The notes beneath the pieces were generated by a model. It did not search any database. It was given only the letters and a program-made list of their open reading frames with translations, and had not been told where the DNA came from. A stretch of DNA of 64,000 nt, from IMG/VR virus record IMGVR_UViG_3300035670_000191, positions 1 through 64,000 of that record. One strand, written 5' to 3'. This document shows, piece by piece, positions 1 to 7,859 of this stretch. Within the stretch, counting starts at the first letter, position 1. Each line of letters starts with the position of its first letter. This DNA comes from a virus. The position numbers were made by a program, and so were the translations under genes.

Positions 1-143
1 CGCACGCACGCGCACCCGCACGCACGCGCACCCGCACGCACGCGCACCCGCACGCACGCGCACCCGCACGCACGCGCACCCGCACGCACGCGCACCCGCA
101 CGCACGCGCACCCGCACGCACGCGCACCCGCACGCACGCGCAC
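1..143. repeat. 16-bp tandem repeat array, about 9 copies
   Basis: The unit CGCACGCACGCGCACC repeats head to tail from base 1, almost without change, until base 143. Within each unit pyrimidine and purine alternate strictly except for one CCC break, so the array could adopt left-handed Z-DNA. It lies exactly at the window edge, so the copy number is a minimum. No spacers are present. It could be a terminal repeat of the element, an origin-associated repeat or the point where an assembly broke; the sequence does not decide. Confidence 0.95.
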
Positions 144-344
144 GCTATAAAGTCTACACAAGTTCAAACCCGAACCACCTTCAACTTACTTTAACCTCAA
201 CTCCAAAAAACTTTAACTTACTTCAACTTCCCCACGCGCACGGGTTAACCAATCCTGTTCGCCGGAAAAATTGAACCGAAACAAAACCTATACAAGCCAA
301 AAAACCGACCGACTGGAATCACGTGGTGTGATAGCACAGGGTAT
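144..344. other. gene-free leader next to the tandem repeat
   Basis: No coding frame is credible here. Bases 150-240 are T/C/A-rich with repeated words of the type ACTTTAACTTA and CTTCAACTT, and 229-241 carries a short CACGCGCACGGG echo of the tandem array. Nothing else stands out before the terminator hairpin. Confidence 0.6.
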
Positions 345-376
345 GAAAAAGCCCGAAGTCTGGGGAACTTCGGGCT
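345..376 (-). terminator. Rho-independent terminator of the leftward early operon
   Basis: On the minus strand AGCCCGAAGT pairs with ACTTCGGGCT around a short loop and is followed by TTTTT. It sits 25 bases beyond the stop of the last leftward gene, as expected for the end of the 3403-401 operon. Confidence 0.85.
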
Positions 377-400
377 GGAGGGGTGGAATGTTATGGGAAG

Positions 401-556
401 TTACGGGTAAGTTGGCCAGTCGTTAGCCGACTCCCATTCTTCTATTTGGTACAAGTCGGACTCTTCTAAGTCAAACTCTGCCTTGGGGATAGTTTCCCCA
501 ATTTCCAAAACTTCCAAGACTTCCAGTCTGCCATAGTCTGTTGCTGCTTCGTTCAT
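401..556 (-). CDS. small acidic protein, unknown function (51 aa)
   Basis: This frame starts at ATG 556 after an AAAGG ribosome-binding site seven bases upstream and encodes 51 residues beginning MNEAATDYGRLEVLEVLE. About a quarter of the residues are Asp or Glu, with no membrane segment and no recognised domain. It is the last gene of the leftward early operon, 40 bases after its neighbour and just before the terminator. Small acidic early phage proteins are often inhibitors or DNA mimics, but that is only analogy here. Confidence 0.6.
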   Translation of the reverse strand: MNEAATDYGRLEVLEVLEIGETIPKAEFDLEESDLYQIEEWESANDWPTYP

Positions 557-596
557 GGTATGCCTTTGTAAGTTTGGGCGTCCCTGCCCTTGAAAG

Positions 597-866
597 TTAC
601 TCCAAGATTGCTTTGCGTAGCAGTCTCAGTTCGTCTGGCTCTGATTGCCCGGGAACATACCGGCAACCTTTTTCGTAAACTTTCATCCTGCCAGCCACGG
701 CAGGATAGTTTAAGACTTGAGATTGCAGGTGGATATATCTTATTCTCCCCTGTAACCTTTCTTTTGTCGCTTGTCGGCACCTTGCCGCCACTAGGCGGAA
801 CAAACTTTTTTGTTGTTCTTCCGACAGTGGGATAGAATCCCTCACATGGTCAAGTAAACTTATCAT
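597..866 (-). CDS. hypothetical basic early protein (89 aa)
   Basis: The start ATG at 866 overlaps the stop of the upstream gene in an ATGA arrangement, and GGAGAAATGA supplies the ribosome-binding site, so the two are translationally coupled. The product is rich in Arg, Lys, Leu and Gln (SEEQQKSLFRLVAARCRQ) and looks helical and basic. I recognise no family. A nucleic-acid-binding role is possible but unsupported. Confidence 0.65.
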   Translation of the reverse strand: MISLLDHVRDSIPLSEEQQKSLFRLVAARCRQATKERLQGRIRYIHLQSQVLNYPAVAGRMKVYEKGCRYVPGQSEPDELRLLRKAILE

Positions 867-1453
867 TTCATTTCTCCGTATGTTTCTGATTCAAGGCTGG
901 TTTTGAGTTCATCTTTCATTGCCATTATCACAGAAATGGCTTTCTGCTTTAATCCCTGTGGAAGAATCCACATCCTTTGCTCTGTCAGTTCCCTGCCCTT
1001 TAGGAAACATGAAAAATGATTGACATCTTGGAGATACCACTCGCCTTTGTGCCTTACCCAATCTAGGGATGCTTCAACAATGTATTCATCCACGGGTATA
1101 ACTACCTGCGACGTTTCATAGTCTTCATACTCACATTCGACTACAAAGTAAGCGTAGCAACCCTCCCAGTCACCCTCTTCCCCTGGAACTTCTAAGTCTG
1201 GGAAAGCCACTGTATCTAAGTTCTTTCCCTGAAAGAGAGAGTCCACTGACCTCTTGTAAGCGTCAATGTCAAACCCCCCTATGAATCTTTCATCCTCCCA
1301 CAGGTGGCCGTGGGCATAATATCCCTTCAAGTCATCTTTAAGTTGCCCCAAGGTCATTGCCCCGTCAACGGCACAACTTACAAACGGCAGGTGATGACCG
1401 CCGAAGTAGTCTGGCAGACAACAATCACAGTAACTTATTGTATATTCACTCAT
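863..1453 (-). CDS. hypothetical early protein (196 aa)
   Basis: ATG at 1453 follows GAGGTG at good spacing. The N-terminus has a Cys-rich stretch (YCDCCLPDYFGGHH) that could hold a metal, and the middle is strongly acidic and aromatic (WEGCYAYFVVECEYEDYE). No signal peptide or membrane segment is seen and no family is recognised. It lies between two small unknown genes in the early leftward operon and is preceded by two adjacent hairpins (1493-1531 and 1532-1549) in a 99-base intercistronic gap. Confidence 0.7.
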   Translation of the reverse strand: MSEYTISYCDCCLPDYFGGHHLPFVSCAVDGAMTLGQLKDDLKGYYAHGHLWEDERFIGGFDIDAYKRSVDSLFQGKNLDTVAFPDLEVPGEEGDWEGCYAYFVVECEYEDYETSQVVIPVDEYIVEASLDWVRHKGEWYLQDVNHFSCFLKGRELTEQRMWILPQGLKQKAISVIMAMKDELKTSLESETYGEMK

Positions 1454-1492
1454 CTTTCACCTCATGTTTTTGTTAAACGATAGACCCACTGG

Positions 1493-1531
1493 CTATCCCA
1501 AAGTCACCTTGTAAAAGAAACTTTGGGATAG
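1493..1531 (-). promoter_or_regulatory. perfect 12-bp intercistronic hairpin
   Basis: CTATCCCAAAGT at 1493-1504 is exactly complementary to ACTTTGGGATAG at 1520-1531, with a 15-base loop. It directly abuts the AAGGAC hairpin at 1532-1549, in the gap between the 87-residue gene and the 196-residue gene of the leftward operon. There is no T-run after it on either strand, so it is more likely a processing or stability element than a classical terminator. Confidence 0.7.
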
Positions 1532-1549
1532 TTGCACGTCCTTGTGCAA
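1532..1549 (-). promoter_or_regulatory. AAGGAC-loop hairpin, CsrA/RsmA-type site (copy A)
   Basis: On the minus strand TTGCAC-AAGGAC-GTGCAA forms a six-base-pair stem closing the hexaloop AAGGAC. The core ACAAGGACGU fits the consensus (A/U)CANGGANG(U/A) known for CsrA/RsmA-family proteins, which bind GGA exposed in a hairpin loop. It lies three bases beyond the stop of the upstream gene (1553-1816) and about 80 bases before the next start. Three more copies occur in the window. Confidence 0.6.
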
Positions 1550-1552
1550 TGA

Positions 1553-1816
1553 TTATGGATACTCTTCACCGTATGCGGAGGGTAGAACCTCACCACAGGA
1601 ACAACATAGTTCATGCTTCTCCCATAAAACATCTATCCCAACGCACCCTTTTGAGATATTCTCAATCAGCAGTAACTTGTTATGTCGGGATTTTAGACAA
1701 TCCCAACAAACCAACCCGTCCCAATCAAAGATATACAACGGATAGCCCCCCGGCCAGGCATACTTTTCTTCTGCTTTGATTGTTTTAAGGAGTTGCTTTA
1801 CACTTGTAAATATCAT
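1553..1816 (-). CDS. hypothetical Cys-containing early protein (87 aa)
   Basis: ATG at 1816 follows GAGGTGAAAG. The sequence has two CxxC-like elements (CWDC near residue 38 and CCSCGE near residue 71), which suggests one structural zinc or metal site, and a hydrophobic/aromatic N-terminal half (YPLYIFDWDGLVCWDC). I recognise no family. It sits in the leftward early operon downstream of the helicase, and hairpins flank it on both sides. Confidence 0.65.
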   Translation of the reverse strand: MIFTSVKQLLKTIKAEEKYAWPGGYPLYIFDWDGLVCWDCLKSRHNKLLLIENISKGCVGIDVLWEKHELCCSCGEVLPSAYGEEYP

Positions 1817-1841
1817 CTTTCACCTCTTCGGTTGTTACACA

Positions 1842-1893
1842 ATGACCAACTTCGGTCATCCAGGAACATACTCTTAGAATATGCTCTTGGATG
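1842..1893 (-). promoter_or_regulatory. two hairpins in the leader of the 87-aa gene
   Basis: ATGACC-AACTTC-GGTCAT (1842-1859) and the larger CATCCA...TGGATG stem with an inner CATA...TATG (1857-1893) overlap slightly, so they may be alternative folds. They lie between the helicase stop and the start at 1816, beside the AAGGAC hairpin at 1897-1910. Alternative folding close to a start codon is compatible with translational control. Confidence 0.45.
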
Positions 1894-1896
1894 ATG

Positions 1897-1910
1897 CCAC
1901 GTCCTTGTGG
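1897..1910 (-). promoter_or_regulatory. AAGGAC-loop hairpin, CsrA/RsmA-type site (copy B)
   Basis: The minus strand reads CCAC-AAGGAC-GTGG, a four-pair stem with the same hexaloop as the other copies. It lies 11 bases beyond the helicase stop codon at 1922, in the sense orientation of the leftward transcript. Confidence 0.55.
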
Positions 1911-1921
1911 AATCCAGAGAT

Positions 1922-3403
1922 TTACTTCTGGTTATTCAGGTCATACAATCTCTTGTACTCCCCCAGCAACTCTAAGAATGCTTCCATATTCTTAGAGTAT
2001 GTTAGGTTCTCTTTAGCTCTTGTCATAGCCACGTACAAGAGTTGCAGACTTTGGCTTTCCACTAGGTAGTTATACTTTTGAGCATCGCTCATGTTATCCC
2101 AACCTGAGTGAGATGATGTTTCTGGAAGAAAATCATCTGTTAGATGTACATTCTTCCACTCTAATCCCTTAGACTTATGCCCTGTTGCGATGACGATTGT
2201 TGCCTTATCTTCACTTGTTACCAAACAACTTTTGATCTTTAGGATAGTTGAGTGGATTGGTGTACATTTTTTTGTAATCCTTACATACTTTTGTATTTCC
2301 CCATCCGTGGATTCTTCAACTTCTTTCCAAGAATGAAAGGAAGACATCTGTCTATCAGGATACTTTATCTTCGGTTGTCTCCCGGCTACCCAAGCCGACC
2401 ATAGTTCCGAAAGATGATACATCTTTTTGAATGTATCCTTCATATCGGCATGGCAAAAGATACTCTCTCCATCATTTGCCCCGGCTATGAGAATGTCCAT
2501 CATTGTCGCGTTGTTTCTGACAAGATATGTTCGTTGGTCAAACGAACCAACTCCATCATAGTCTTTCCCCCTACCTAGGACTTTCTTTCCAAATGTTTCT
2601 AAGATTAGGTTTGCCTTACTTGCCACAATTGGCCCGAACCTGAATGATTCTGATAGTTGGCAGCTTTTCCAATCTTTAGGAATGTTGCTAAAGAAGTTCT
2701 TTGCCCCTCTAAACCCGTAAATACTCTGACATTCATCGCCAACTGCGATAAGTTGAGCCTTCTGCGACAAGAAGACCCCAAGACACACTGGGTTAGTGTC
2801 CTGGGCTTCATCTAACATAACTCTTGGATAACCTAAGTTAGGCTTACTTAAAGCCCACAACTTTAAGTAAACATCATGAGTGGAAAACAGTGCAATCTTA
2901 GGATTAGACAGGTTCTCCCACAAGGTCTTGGCATCCTTTCCGAAACATTGGTGTTCCAGAGGAACTTCATGTTCCACGTATTGTTCCAACGTGGTGGCGT
3001 TTGAATTACAAAACCCTTTAACAATGTCCACCGCAAAGGCCAGCATCTTGTTAGCTGTTCCTTCATCCTCTGGTAGAGACTCTTTTAGGATATCCCTTAC
3101 AAGCGATGAGTCATAGAATGTAATTATTAGGCTGTCCTTACCTTTCCTGAATTGACTCCCAAACTTCGCAAAGGCCAAAGCATGTATTGTCTTGCAGGTT
3201 ACATGGTTCGGAAACTTGGTTGAGGCTTCTTCGGCAATACTCTTGTTAAAAGATATGTAAAGTGTATTCACCGAGTCCTGCCCGGCAATCATCTGCAATG
3301 TTGAAGTCTTACCTGTCCCGGCAAGTGCCTGAATGGCGATGTTTTTCTTGGATGCAACTGCATCTAAGATAGCCTGCTGCTCAGAAGTCGGTTTAAGTTT
3401 CAT
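1922..3403 (-). CDS. UvrD/PcrA-like superfamily 1 DNA helicase
   Basis: The 493-residue product carries the SF1A helicase motifs in order: Walker A ALAGTGKTST near residues 26-35, motif II LDEAQD near residue 200, GDECQSIYGFRGA (motif III), then GHKSKGLEWKNVHL (motif V) and LLYVAMTRAKENL (motif VI). It is shorter than bacterial UvrD (about 720 residues), as is common for phage versions. The expected role is ATP-driven 3'-5' unwinding in phage replication or recombination. ATG at 3403 follows AGGTGATAAC. It is the first gene of the leftward operon, directly under the promoter at 3534-3561, and so is an early gene. A second helicase of a different type (Dda-like) is encoded on the other strand at 4.9 kb. 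Confidence 0.9.
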   Translation of the reverse strand: MKLKPTSEQQAILDAVASKKNIAIQALAGTGKTSTLQMIAGQDSVNTLYISFNKSIAEEASTKFPNHVTCKTIHALAFAKFGSQFRKGKDSLIITFYDSSLVRDILKESLPEDEGTANKMLAFAVDIVKGFCNSNATTLEQYVEHEVPLEHQCFGKDAKTLWENLSNPKIALFSTHDVYLKLWALSKPNLGYPRVMLDEAQDTNPVCLGVFLSQKAQLIAVGDECQSIYGFRGAKNFFSNIPKDWKSCQLSESFRFGPIVASKANLILETFGKKVLGRGKDYDGVGSFDQRTYLVRNNATMMDILIAGANDGESIFCHADMKDTFKKMYHLSELWSAWVAGRQPKIKYPDRQMSSFHSWKEVEESTDGEIQKYVRITKKCTPIHSTILKIKSCLVTSEDKATIVIATGHKSKGLEWKNVHLTDDFLPETSSHSGWDNMSDAQKYNYLVESQSLQLLYVAMTRAKENLTYSKNMEAFLELLGEYKRLYDLNNQK

Positions 3404-3833
3404 GTTATCACCTAGGATGTTGTAAGTTCACTTTCTCACCTTGCCAAACTTCAGGCAAGGTTATGGCCAGCTTGCCACAAGTTCCGGCAAGTTCCAGGCA
3501 TGACCTGGGCCAGCAATCCGGCTGGCAACCATTATTATAAAGGGTGACTTGACGGTGTCAAGGCCCAGGCGGAATTATTCCAGTCTGGCAGCTGTACGCC
3601 ACGTGCATATAATATAATAAGGTATTGCATAATCCATGCCACGCCGACCGCAAAAAAAAATTAAAAAAACCGCTTGACGCGCCGCATATTATTATTTTAT
3701 TATAACCACCACAGCCAGGGCAGGCCGTTTTAAGCCAAAAAGCCTAAAGCCAAAAAAGCAAAAGGCCAAAATCTTTCCAGGACTTTCCCTTATAACAGTG
3801 TGGTTCGCCATAAAACTTTTCCAAAGGTCAAAC
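3404..3833. other. divergent early control region
   Basis: This 430-base stretch separates the leftward operon from the rightward replication genes and contains no gene. Besides the leftward promoter at 3534-3561, there is a rightward promoter-like TTGACG at 3674 followed by an AT-rich -10 zone (ATTATTATTTTATTATAA). The half nearest the helicase is rich in words such as AGGCAAG and TTCCGGCAAG that resemble the 22-24 kb gene-free region. A repressor acting here would control both arms. Confidence 0.65.
3534..3561 (-). promoter_or_regulatory. near-perfect sigma70 promoter for the leftward operon
   Basis: Read on the minus strand, TTGACA is followed after 16 bases by TATAAT, both perfect consensus hexamers. 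The -35 hexamer is part of an inverted repeat, TTGAC-GGT-GTCAA (3549-3561), which would make a compact operator overlapping the promoter. It lies about 130 bases upstream of the helicase start, leaving a long leader. Confidence 0.8.
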
Positions 3834-4184
3834 ATGAAAGACTCAAATTCCCTGTCGTTCGACGAAAGAATGAAGCTATGCTGGAACTTGCCCCAAGAAA
3901 TCCAAGATGCTGTCTATGCAGAGATAGATAAACAAAGGGCCGAAGCGGCTGCCCATGAAGCAGACTACGTTGCCGCGCAAAGACAGATGGAGATTGTTGA
4001 GGAGCAAAACTACTTTGCAGAAGAATTGCTGGACAACATAAGTCTTCTTCTTCAAGAGACAGAGGTGGATATGTTCAACACTCGAAAGTCAGCACAAGCA
4101 GTAGCTTTGATAAAGTCTATTCGGGACGCCATGCAAACATCGTCTTTTGAAAAAGGTCGCAACAAACCCACAACCAAGAGGTAG
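3834..4184 (+). CDS. hypothetical coiled-coil early protein (116 aa)
   Basis: I place the start at ATG 3834, preceded by AAAGG, rather than at the GTG 36 bases upstream. The product is strongly helical, with a Glu/Ala/Gln-rich central stretch (AAHEADYVAAQRQMEIVEEQ) likely to form a coiled coil and a basic C-terminus. No family is recognised. It is the first rightward gene after the divergent control region, with the next gene six bases downstream. Confidence 0.6.
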   Translation: MKDSNSLSFDERMKLCWNLPQEIQDAVYAEIDKQRAEAAAHEADYVAAQRQMEIVEEQNYFAEELLDNISLLLQETEVDMFNTRKSAQAVALIKSIRDAMQTSSFEKGRNKPTTKR

Positions 4185-4189
4185 TAACA

Positions 4190-4594
4190 ATGTCAACGAT
4201 ACTTATAGCAATCCGCAAGACGGAAACCGGACAAACAAACCGCATATACCTGTCCCATCATTGGTTCGACGACTTAAGCCTTCGGTGGAAGTTTGGCCAA
4301 CTCTACCAGACCACGGATGGTTCATGCGCCCGGACATTAAACTTAAACATCACAGTCCCGGAGTTCGTAGAACTTATACGCCAGGAAATATGGGCGGGAG
4401 TGTCACACCTAACTGTCAAAGACCCGATCAAGTTCATGACAGACCTTGCAGACTTAATGGCCTTCGACAGAGCAATCGACGTATACAGACGCCGACCCGA
4501 ACTTGAGGATGATGCAGCTATGCCAGAATGGCTGTCAAGCGACTTCAAGATTCTACTTGACTCCCTCTGGGTGTCTATTGGCGGCGACAATTAA
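4190..4594 (+). CDS. hypothetical early protein (134 aa)
   Basis: The frame begins six bases after the previous stop, with AGAGGTAG as ribosome-binding site. The product is mixed alpha/beta with an acidic C-terminal half; no motif or family is recognised. Frames on the other strand and in frame +1 here have no ribosome-binding site. It is in tandem with its neighbours and presumably co-transcribed. Confidence 0.6.
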   Translation: MSTILIAIRKTETGQTNRIYLSHHWFDDLSLRWKFGQLYQTTDGSCARTLNLNITVPEFVELIRQEIWAGVSHLTVKDPIKFMTDLADLMAFDRAIDVYRRRPELEDDAAMPEWLSSDFKILLDSLWVSIGGDN

Positions 4595-4626
4595 CAACAT
4601 AACAACGTAACAACGTGAGGTGAAAC

Positions 4627-4875
4627 ATGTTTAACAATCATTCAGAATACATGCAATACATTGCGACAGAGATGGATGTTGAGGAAAGAAACAGGAACAG
4701 TGGATTCAAGGATGAGTATGAGATACGGGGATTCCTTGACAGGGCAATGTACCTACGATTTTTAACCCACGCATATCCTGCTGAAAGCGTTTACGAACTC
4801 TCTAATAAACTTGGAAGTCAACACGACTTCGGCGAACTAATAACCCAGTTGAAAAAGCTGAAAAACAACTCGTAA
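4627..4875 (+). CDS. hypothetical early protein (82 aa)
   Basis: ATG 4627 is preceded by GTGAGGTGAAAC, the same type of strong GAGGTG signal used by the leftward early genes. The product is small, charged and helical and has no recognisable family. It is followed 11 bases after its stop by the AAGGAC hairpin at 4887-4902, then by the helicase gene. Confidence 0.6.
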   Translation: MFNNHSEYMQYIATEMDVEERNRNSGFKDEYEIRGFLDRAMYLRFLTHAYPAESVYELSNKLGSQHDFGELITQLKKLKNNS

Positions 4876-4886
4876 CCACCGCCTTT

Positions 4887-4902
4887 GGCGCAAGGACGCG
4901 CC
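4887..4902 (+). promoter_or_regulatory. AAGGAC-loop hairpin, CsrA/RsmA-like site (copy D)
   Basis: GGCGC-AAGGAC-GCGCC forms a five-pair GC stem with the same hexaloop as the three minus-strand copies, here in the sense of the rightward transcript and 11 bases after a stop codon. Its core GCAAGGACGC fits the CsrA consensus less well than the other copies. The downstream helicase start at 4926 has no clear Shine-Dalgarno sequence, so the element may influence its translation. Confidence 0.5.
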
Positions 4903-4925
4903 TAACCCACGTCCATAAACCCCTT

Positions 4926-6296
4926 ATGCTAAACACCGACCAACAAAAAGCCCTAACATTTCTTCGGGCATGGTGGACAAGTCCTGAGATGTTTGCCGTA
5001 TTGACTGGCCCCGGTGGGGTCGGTAAGACATACATCTTGGAAGCCTTCATTCAAGAAGTTTCGAGCAAAGACACCGTAAGCCCCTTGTTCCTGGCCCCAA
5101 CGCATGAAGCCCTTTTACAACTTAGGCAACGTATAAGCGGTGACTACCCCTTCAAAACTATACATTCCTCTCTTGGGATTGTTCCAACAGGGGAGAAAGA
5201 AGTTAGTTTCTCAAAGCTCTCGGGCAAGCTCCCAGATATATGGGAACAGGTTAACCTGTGCATTGTTGACGAAGCGTCAATGATTCCAGAGGACATCCTC
5301 AACCTACTTATGTCAACTAAGGTCAAGACCCTGTTCGTCGGCCATGAGTCACAACTTCCACCTGTAGTGCCGTCACGTCACCGGAATGACCCTTGTATAA
5401 GTCCGGTTTTTGCCCAAACCCCGGAATCTTCTCGCCCACAATCGCGGTTTGGGTGGGACTCCGTGGCGAACATTCCAAAGGTTGCGCTAACTATTCCGAT
5501 GCGAAACTCCGGGGACTTATGGGCTTACACACAACAAGTTGAGGCAAGTCTCGCAAACCCGGCCCAAACTGATATAAAGTCAGTTTTCGACTGCACAAAA
5601 GGTGTTTTCAACCGTTACATTCGCTCAACCGAGGGCCAGGACTCTATCCGTGCTGGCGACACCAAAGTTATTCTATGGTCGAATAAGGGCGTGGCGGCCT
5701 ATAACGATATTATTCGCCAGGAACTTTTCGGTGAGAAAGCCTTACTCTCTCGGTTTTTGCCCGGTGACAAGATTCTGTTAACAGAACCCTTGTTCCAGCC
5801 GAGTCTGGCAGACTATACAGAAGCCAGGCTCTCACGGCTTAACAAAGCCCAAACAGACTACTACTTTAGTAATGCACAGGCAACAATCCTTGGATTCTAT
5901 CCAAAGACCCTTGTTTTCAACAAAGCCTTTTCACTTGACGTAACAGTTGCAAAGGTTGCTTTCGTAGACTCCGAAGCTACCATTGTTATTCCGAACAATC
6001 CCATGCAAATGGCGGCACTTGCAGCATATTTGGAACACGTAGCTTGGAACGCCCCCACACCGTCTGATAAGAAGCGGGCCTATGAACGTCGCCGTTTTAT
6101 CCTATCGTGTTTTGCCAGCGTACTGCACGCTTATGCAGTAACAACTCACCGTGTCCAGGGCAAGACCATCGACACCGTATTTGTGATGCTGGCTGACATC
6201 CGCCGGAATCCAAACCCCATTGAGACAAAAAAGTGCTGGTATACAGCGGTTAGCCGCGCAAAAAGGCAACTTTTCGTATACAAAGGGGTTGCATAG
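4926..6296 (+). CDS. Dda/RecD-like SF1B DNA helicase
   Basis: The 456-residue product has Walker A GPGGVGKTY near residues 28-36, Walker B VDEAS near residue 117, the helicase motif V/VI region THRVQGKTIDTVFV and a terminal YTAVSRAKRQLFV. These and the overall size match the T4 Dda and phage RecD2/Pif1-type 5'-3' helicases. The probable role is replication-fork restart or displacement of bound proteins during phage DNA synthesis. The start context (AACCCCTT ATG) lacks a good ribosome-binding site, unlike its neighbours, and a hairpin lies 24 bases upstream. Confidence 0.88.
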   Translation: MLNTDQQKALTFLRAWWTSPEMFAVLTGPGGVGKTYILEAFIQEVSSKDTVSPLFLAPTHEALLQLRQRISGDYPFKTIHSSLGIVPTGEKEVSFSKLSGKLPDIWEQVNLCIVDEASMIPEDILNLLMSTKVKTLFVGHESQLPPVVPSRHRNDPCISPVFAQTPESSRPQSRFGWDSVANIPKVALTIPMRNSGDLWAYTQQVEASLANPAQTDIKSVFDCTKGVFNRYIRSTEGQDSIRAGDTKVILWSNKGVAAYNDIIRQELFGEKALLSRFLPGDKILLTEPLFQPSLADYTEARLSRLNKAQTDYYFSNAQATILGFYPKTLVFNKAFSLDVTVAKVAFVDSEATIVIPNNPMQMAALAAYLEHVAWNAPTPSDKKRAYERRRFILSCFASVLHAYAVTTHRVQGKTIDTVFVMLADIRRNPNPIETKKCWYTAVSRAKRQLFVYKGVA

Positions 6297-6449
6297 CGCA
6301 ATTCAGCGTGTTAAACTACTATCCATGCAGTCCAGAACGGACGGCATCCGGCCCCGGTCAACCGCCCCCACCCCAGGTAACAACATGAAGCATCAACCCA
6401 CAACACGTTACGCACTACGTTACTACAACTTTCCCGGAGAAACCATTAT

Positions 6450-6854
6450 ATGCTTGAAACAGAAACCCCAACCCCTGTTTACGATTCAGGGTATACTGAC
6501 GAACGTAAGCATGAACTTGAAGTTGCTTACAAGAAACTTGAACGACGTGTTGCACGTGGTGAGGGAGAAGTTACACGGACAGAGTTTCGTAATGTCGTTG
6601 TTCCTTATATGCGCTGCAAGCGTGTATCTGACTTTCTTCTGAAAGAACCTAAGCCAAAGCCTGTCAAACCACCCCGGGTCAAAAAGCCCAAGAAACTCAC
6701 AAAGAAACGTCTGAAAGAGATACTTCCGGGAATAATGGAGAAGCTGGCAACCGGACAACCGCTGGATGCCGAAGAAATCCAAGCAAAAGAACAGTTTGGA
6801 TTGGCTTTGCCGGAGGCAGACACGGACACGGACACGGACACGGACTTACTATAA
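6450..6854 (+). CDS. hypothetical basic protein with Asp-Thr repeat tail (134 aa)
   Basis: ATG 6450 follows GGAGAAACC. The N-terminal half is charged and helical; the middle is a Lys/Pro-rich linker (KEPKPKPVKPPRVKKPKK), suggesting DNA or RNA contact; the tail reads DTDTDTDLL, encoded by a tandem ACGGAC hexanucleotide repeat that could expand or contract by slippage. An acidic tail after a basic linker recalls ssDNA-binding proteins, but no fold is recognised. It lies between the helicase and thyX. Confidence 0.6.
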   Translation: MLETETPTPVYDSGYTDERKHELEVAYKKLERRVARGEGEVTRTEFRNVVVPYMRCKRVSDFLLKEPKPKPVKPPRVKKPKKLTKKRLKEILPGIMEKLATGQPLDAEEIQAKEQFGLALPEADTDTDTDTDLL

Positions 6855-6899
6855 GCCGCAACACCCAAAGCACACTTTGCAACCCACTGAAACACTAAC

Positions 6900-7766
6900 A
6901 TGACAAACACATACACCGCAGAAATCATCGCAGACTCGCTGTCTGAACATGGCGCAAGAATAACTACACTTAAGTGCCGTTACCCCCTGTTTATCCATGC
7001 TGAACTTCTGACTCACAGGATGTTTTCCAGAAACTCAGCTTCTAGTCGGGCAATCCCAACAACGTCCTTACTCTATGACGTGGAGTCAAACCCTGTTATC
7101 CCTGAAGTCCTGTTCAAGAACTGTATCGGGATGCAGGGAATGGAAGTTTTGGATGACTCTATCAAAGAGATAATTGCCACAGGACTTGTCAAACACTTAT
7201 CCCGGACACTTAAACTTGTCAAAGGTCTGCAAGACTATGGCCTGCACAAACAATCAGCTAACAGATACTTAGCCCCTTTCCAGCACATTGATACACTTCT
7301 AACTGCAACAGATTGGACAAACTTCCTAAGTCTGCGCCTTGCCCCTGATGCTCAACCTGAAATGCAGATGCTTGCCAGGGCTATCAAAGAAGCCCTCGAC
7401 ACGTCCACCCCAGTAAGACTTAAACAAGGCGAATGGCACTTGCCTTTTGCAAAAGACTTGCCTCCGATGGACTTATCCCGGCTTAAAGATATTTGTGTCG
7501 GAAGGTGTGCCAGGGTAACTTATGGAACAGGGACAGGACACTACACCCCAGAACAGGATGCTAGTCTTGCGAAAAGATTGGCCTCAGCAGGACATGCTTC
7601 ACCTTTTGAACACATTGCCAGACCCTTTACCGGAAGTGAATGGCAGTTAGCCCGGGATATACAGACACTTGCCAGACATTCCCCGCATGGACTAATGTTT
7701 AACAATCCAATGTATAGTAGGAATTTGTTTGGATGGGTTTCTTATAGAAGAGAGATGGGGCTATGA
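6900..7766 (+). CDS. thyX: ThyX-type flavin-dependent thymidylate synthase
   Basis: ThyX converts dUMP to dTMP using FAD, NADPH and methylene-tetrahydrofolate, supplying thymidine for phage DNA. The 288-residue product has THRMFSRNSASSRA at residues 38-51, a variant of the ThyX motif RHRxxSxNxxSxR lacking its first Arg. It also has FLSLRLAPDAQPEM, matching the family's dUMP/FAD-binding helix, and GHASPFEH, another ThyX hallmark. The length is close to other phage ThyX proteins. MazG and the DNA polymerase are encoded further along the same strand. The missing first Arg occurs in a subset of phage ThyX sequences as far as I recall, so I still expect an active enzyme. Confidence 0.88.
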   Translation: MTNTYTAEIIADSLSEHGARITTLKCRYPLFIHAELLTHRMFSRNSASSRAIPTTSLLYDVESNPVIPEVLFKNCIGMQGMEVLDDSIKEIIATGLVKHLSRTLKLVKGLQDYGLHKQSANRYLAPFQHIDTLLTATDWTNFLSLRLAPDAQPEMQMLARAIKEALDTSTPVRLKQGEWHLPFAKDLPPMDLSRLKDICVGRCARVTYGTGTGHYTPEQDASLAKRLASAGHASPFEHIARPFTGSEWQLARDIQTLARHSPHGLMFNNPMYSRNLFGWVSYRREMGL

Positions 7767-7859
7767 TTGTCAGCCATGCCGGTGGCCCTCAGCCAACAGA
7801 AATACTTGGCTTAGTGTAGCATTCAAATAGTAAGACTTAGACATCAAGAGGTAACAACA

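Noticed and set aside
1-143. CRISPR-like array
   Set aside because: The 16-bp units are directly adjacent without spacers, and no cas genes are near.
6220-6642. 140-codon plus-strand frame between the helicase and the Asp-Thr repeat protein
   Set aside because: It overlaps the helicase 3' end and the next gene in another frame and has no ribosome-binding site; the 6450 frame has one and a sensible composition.
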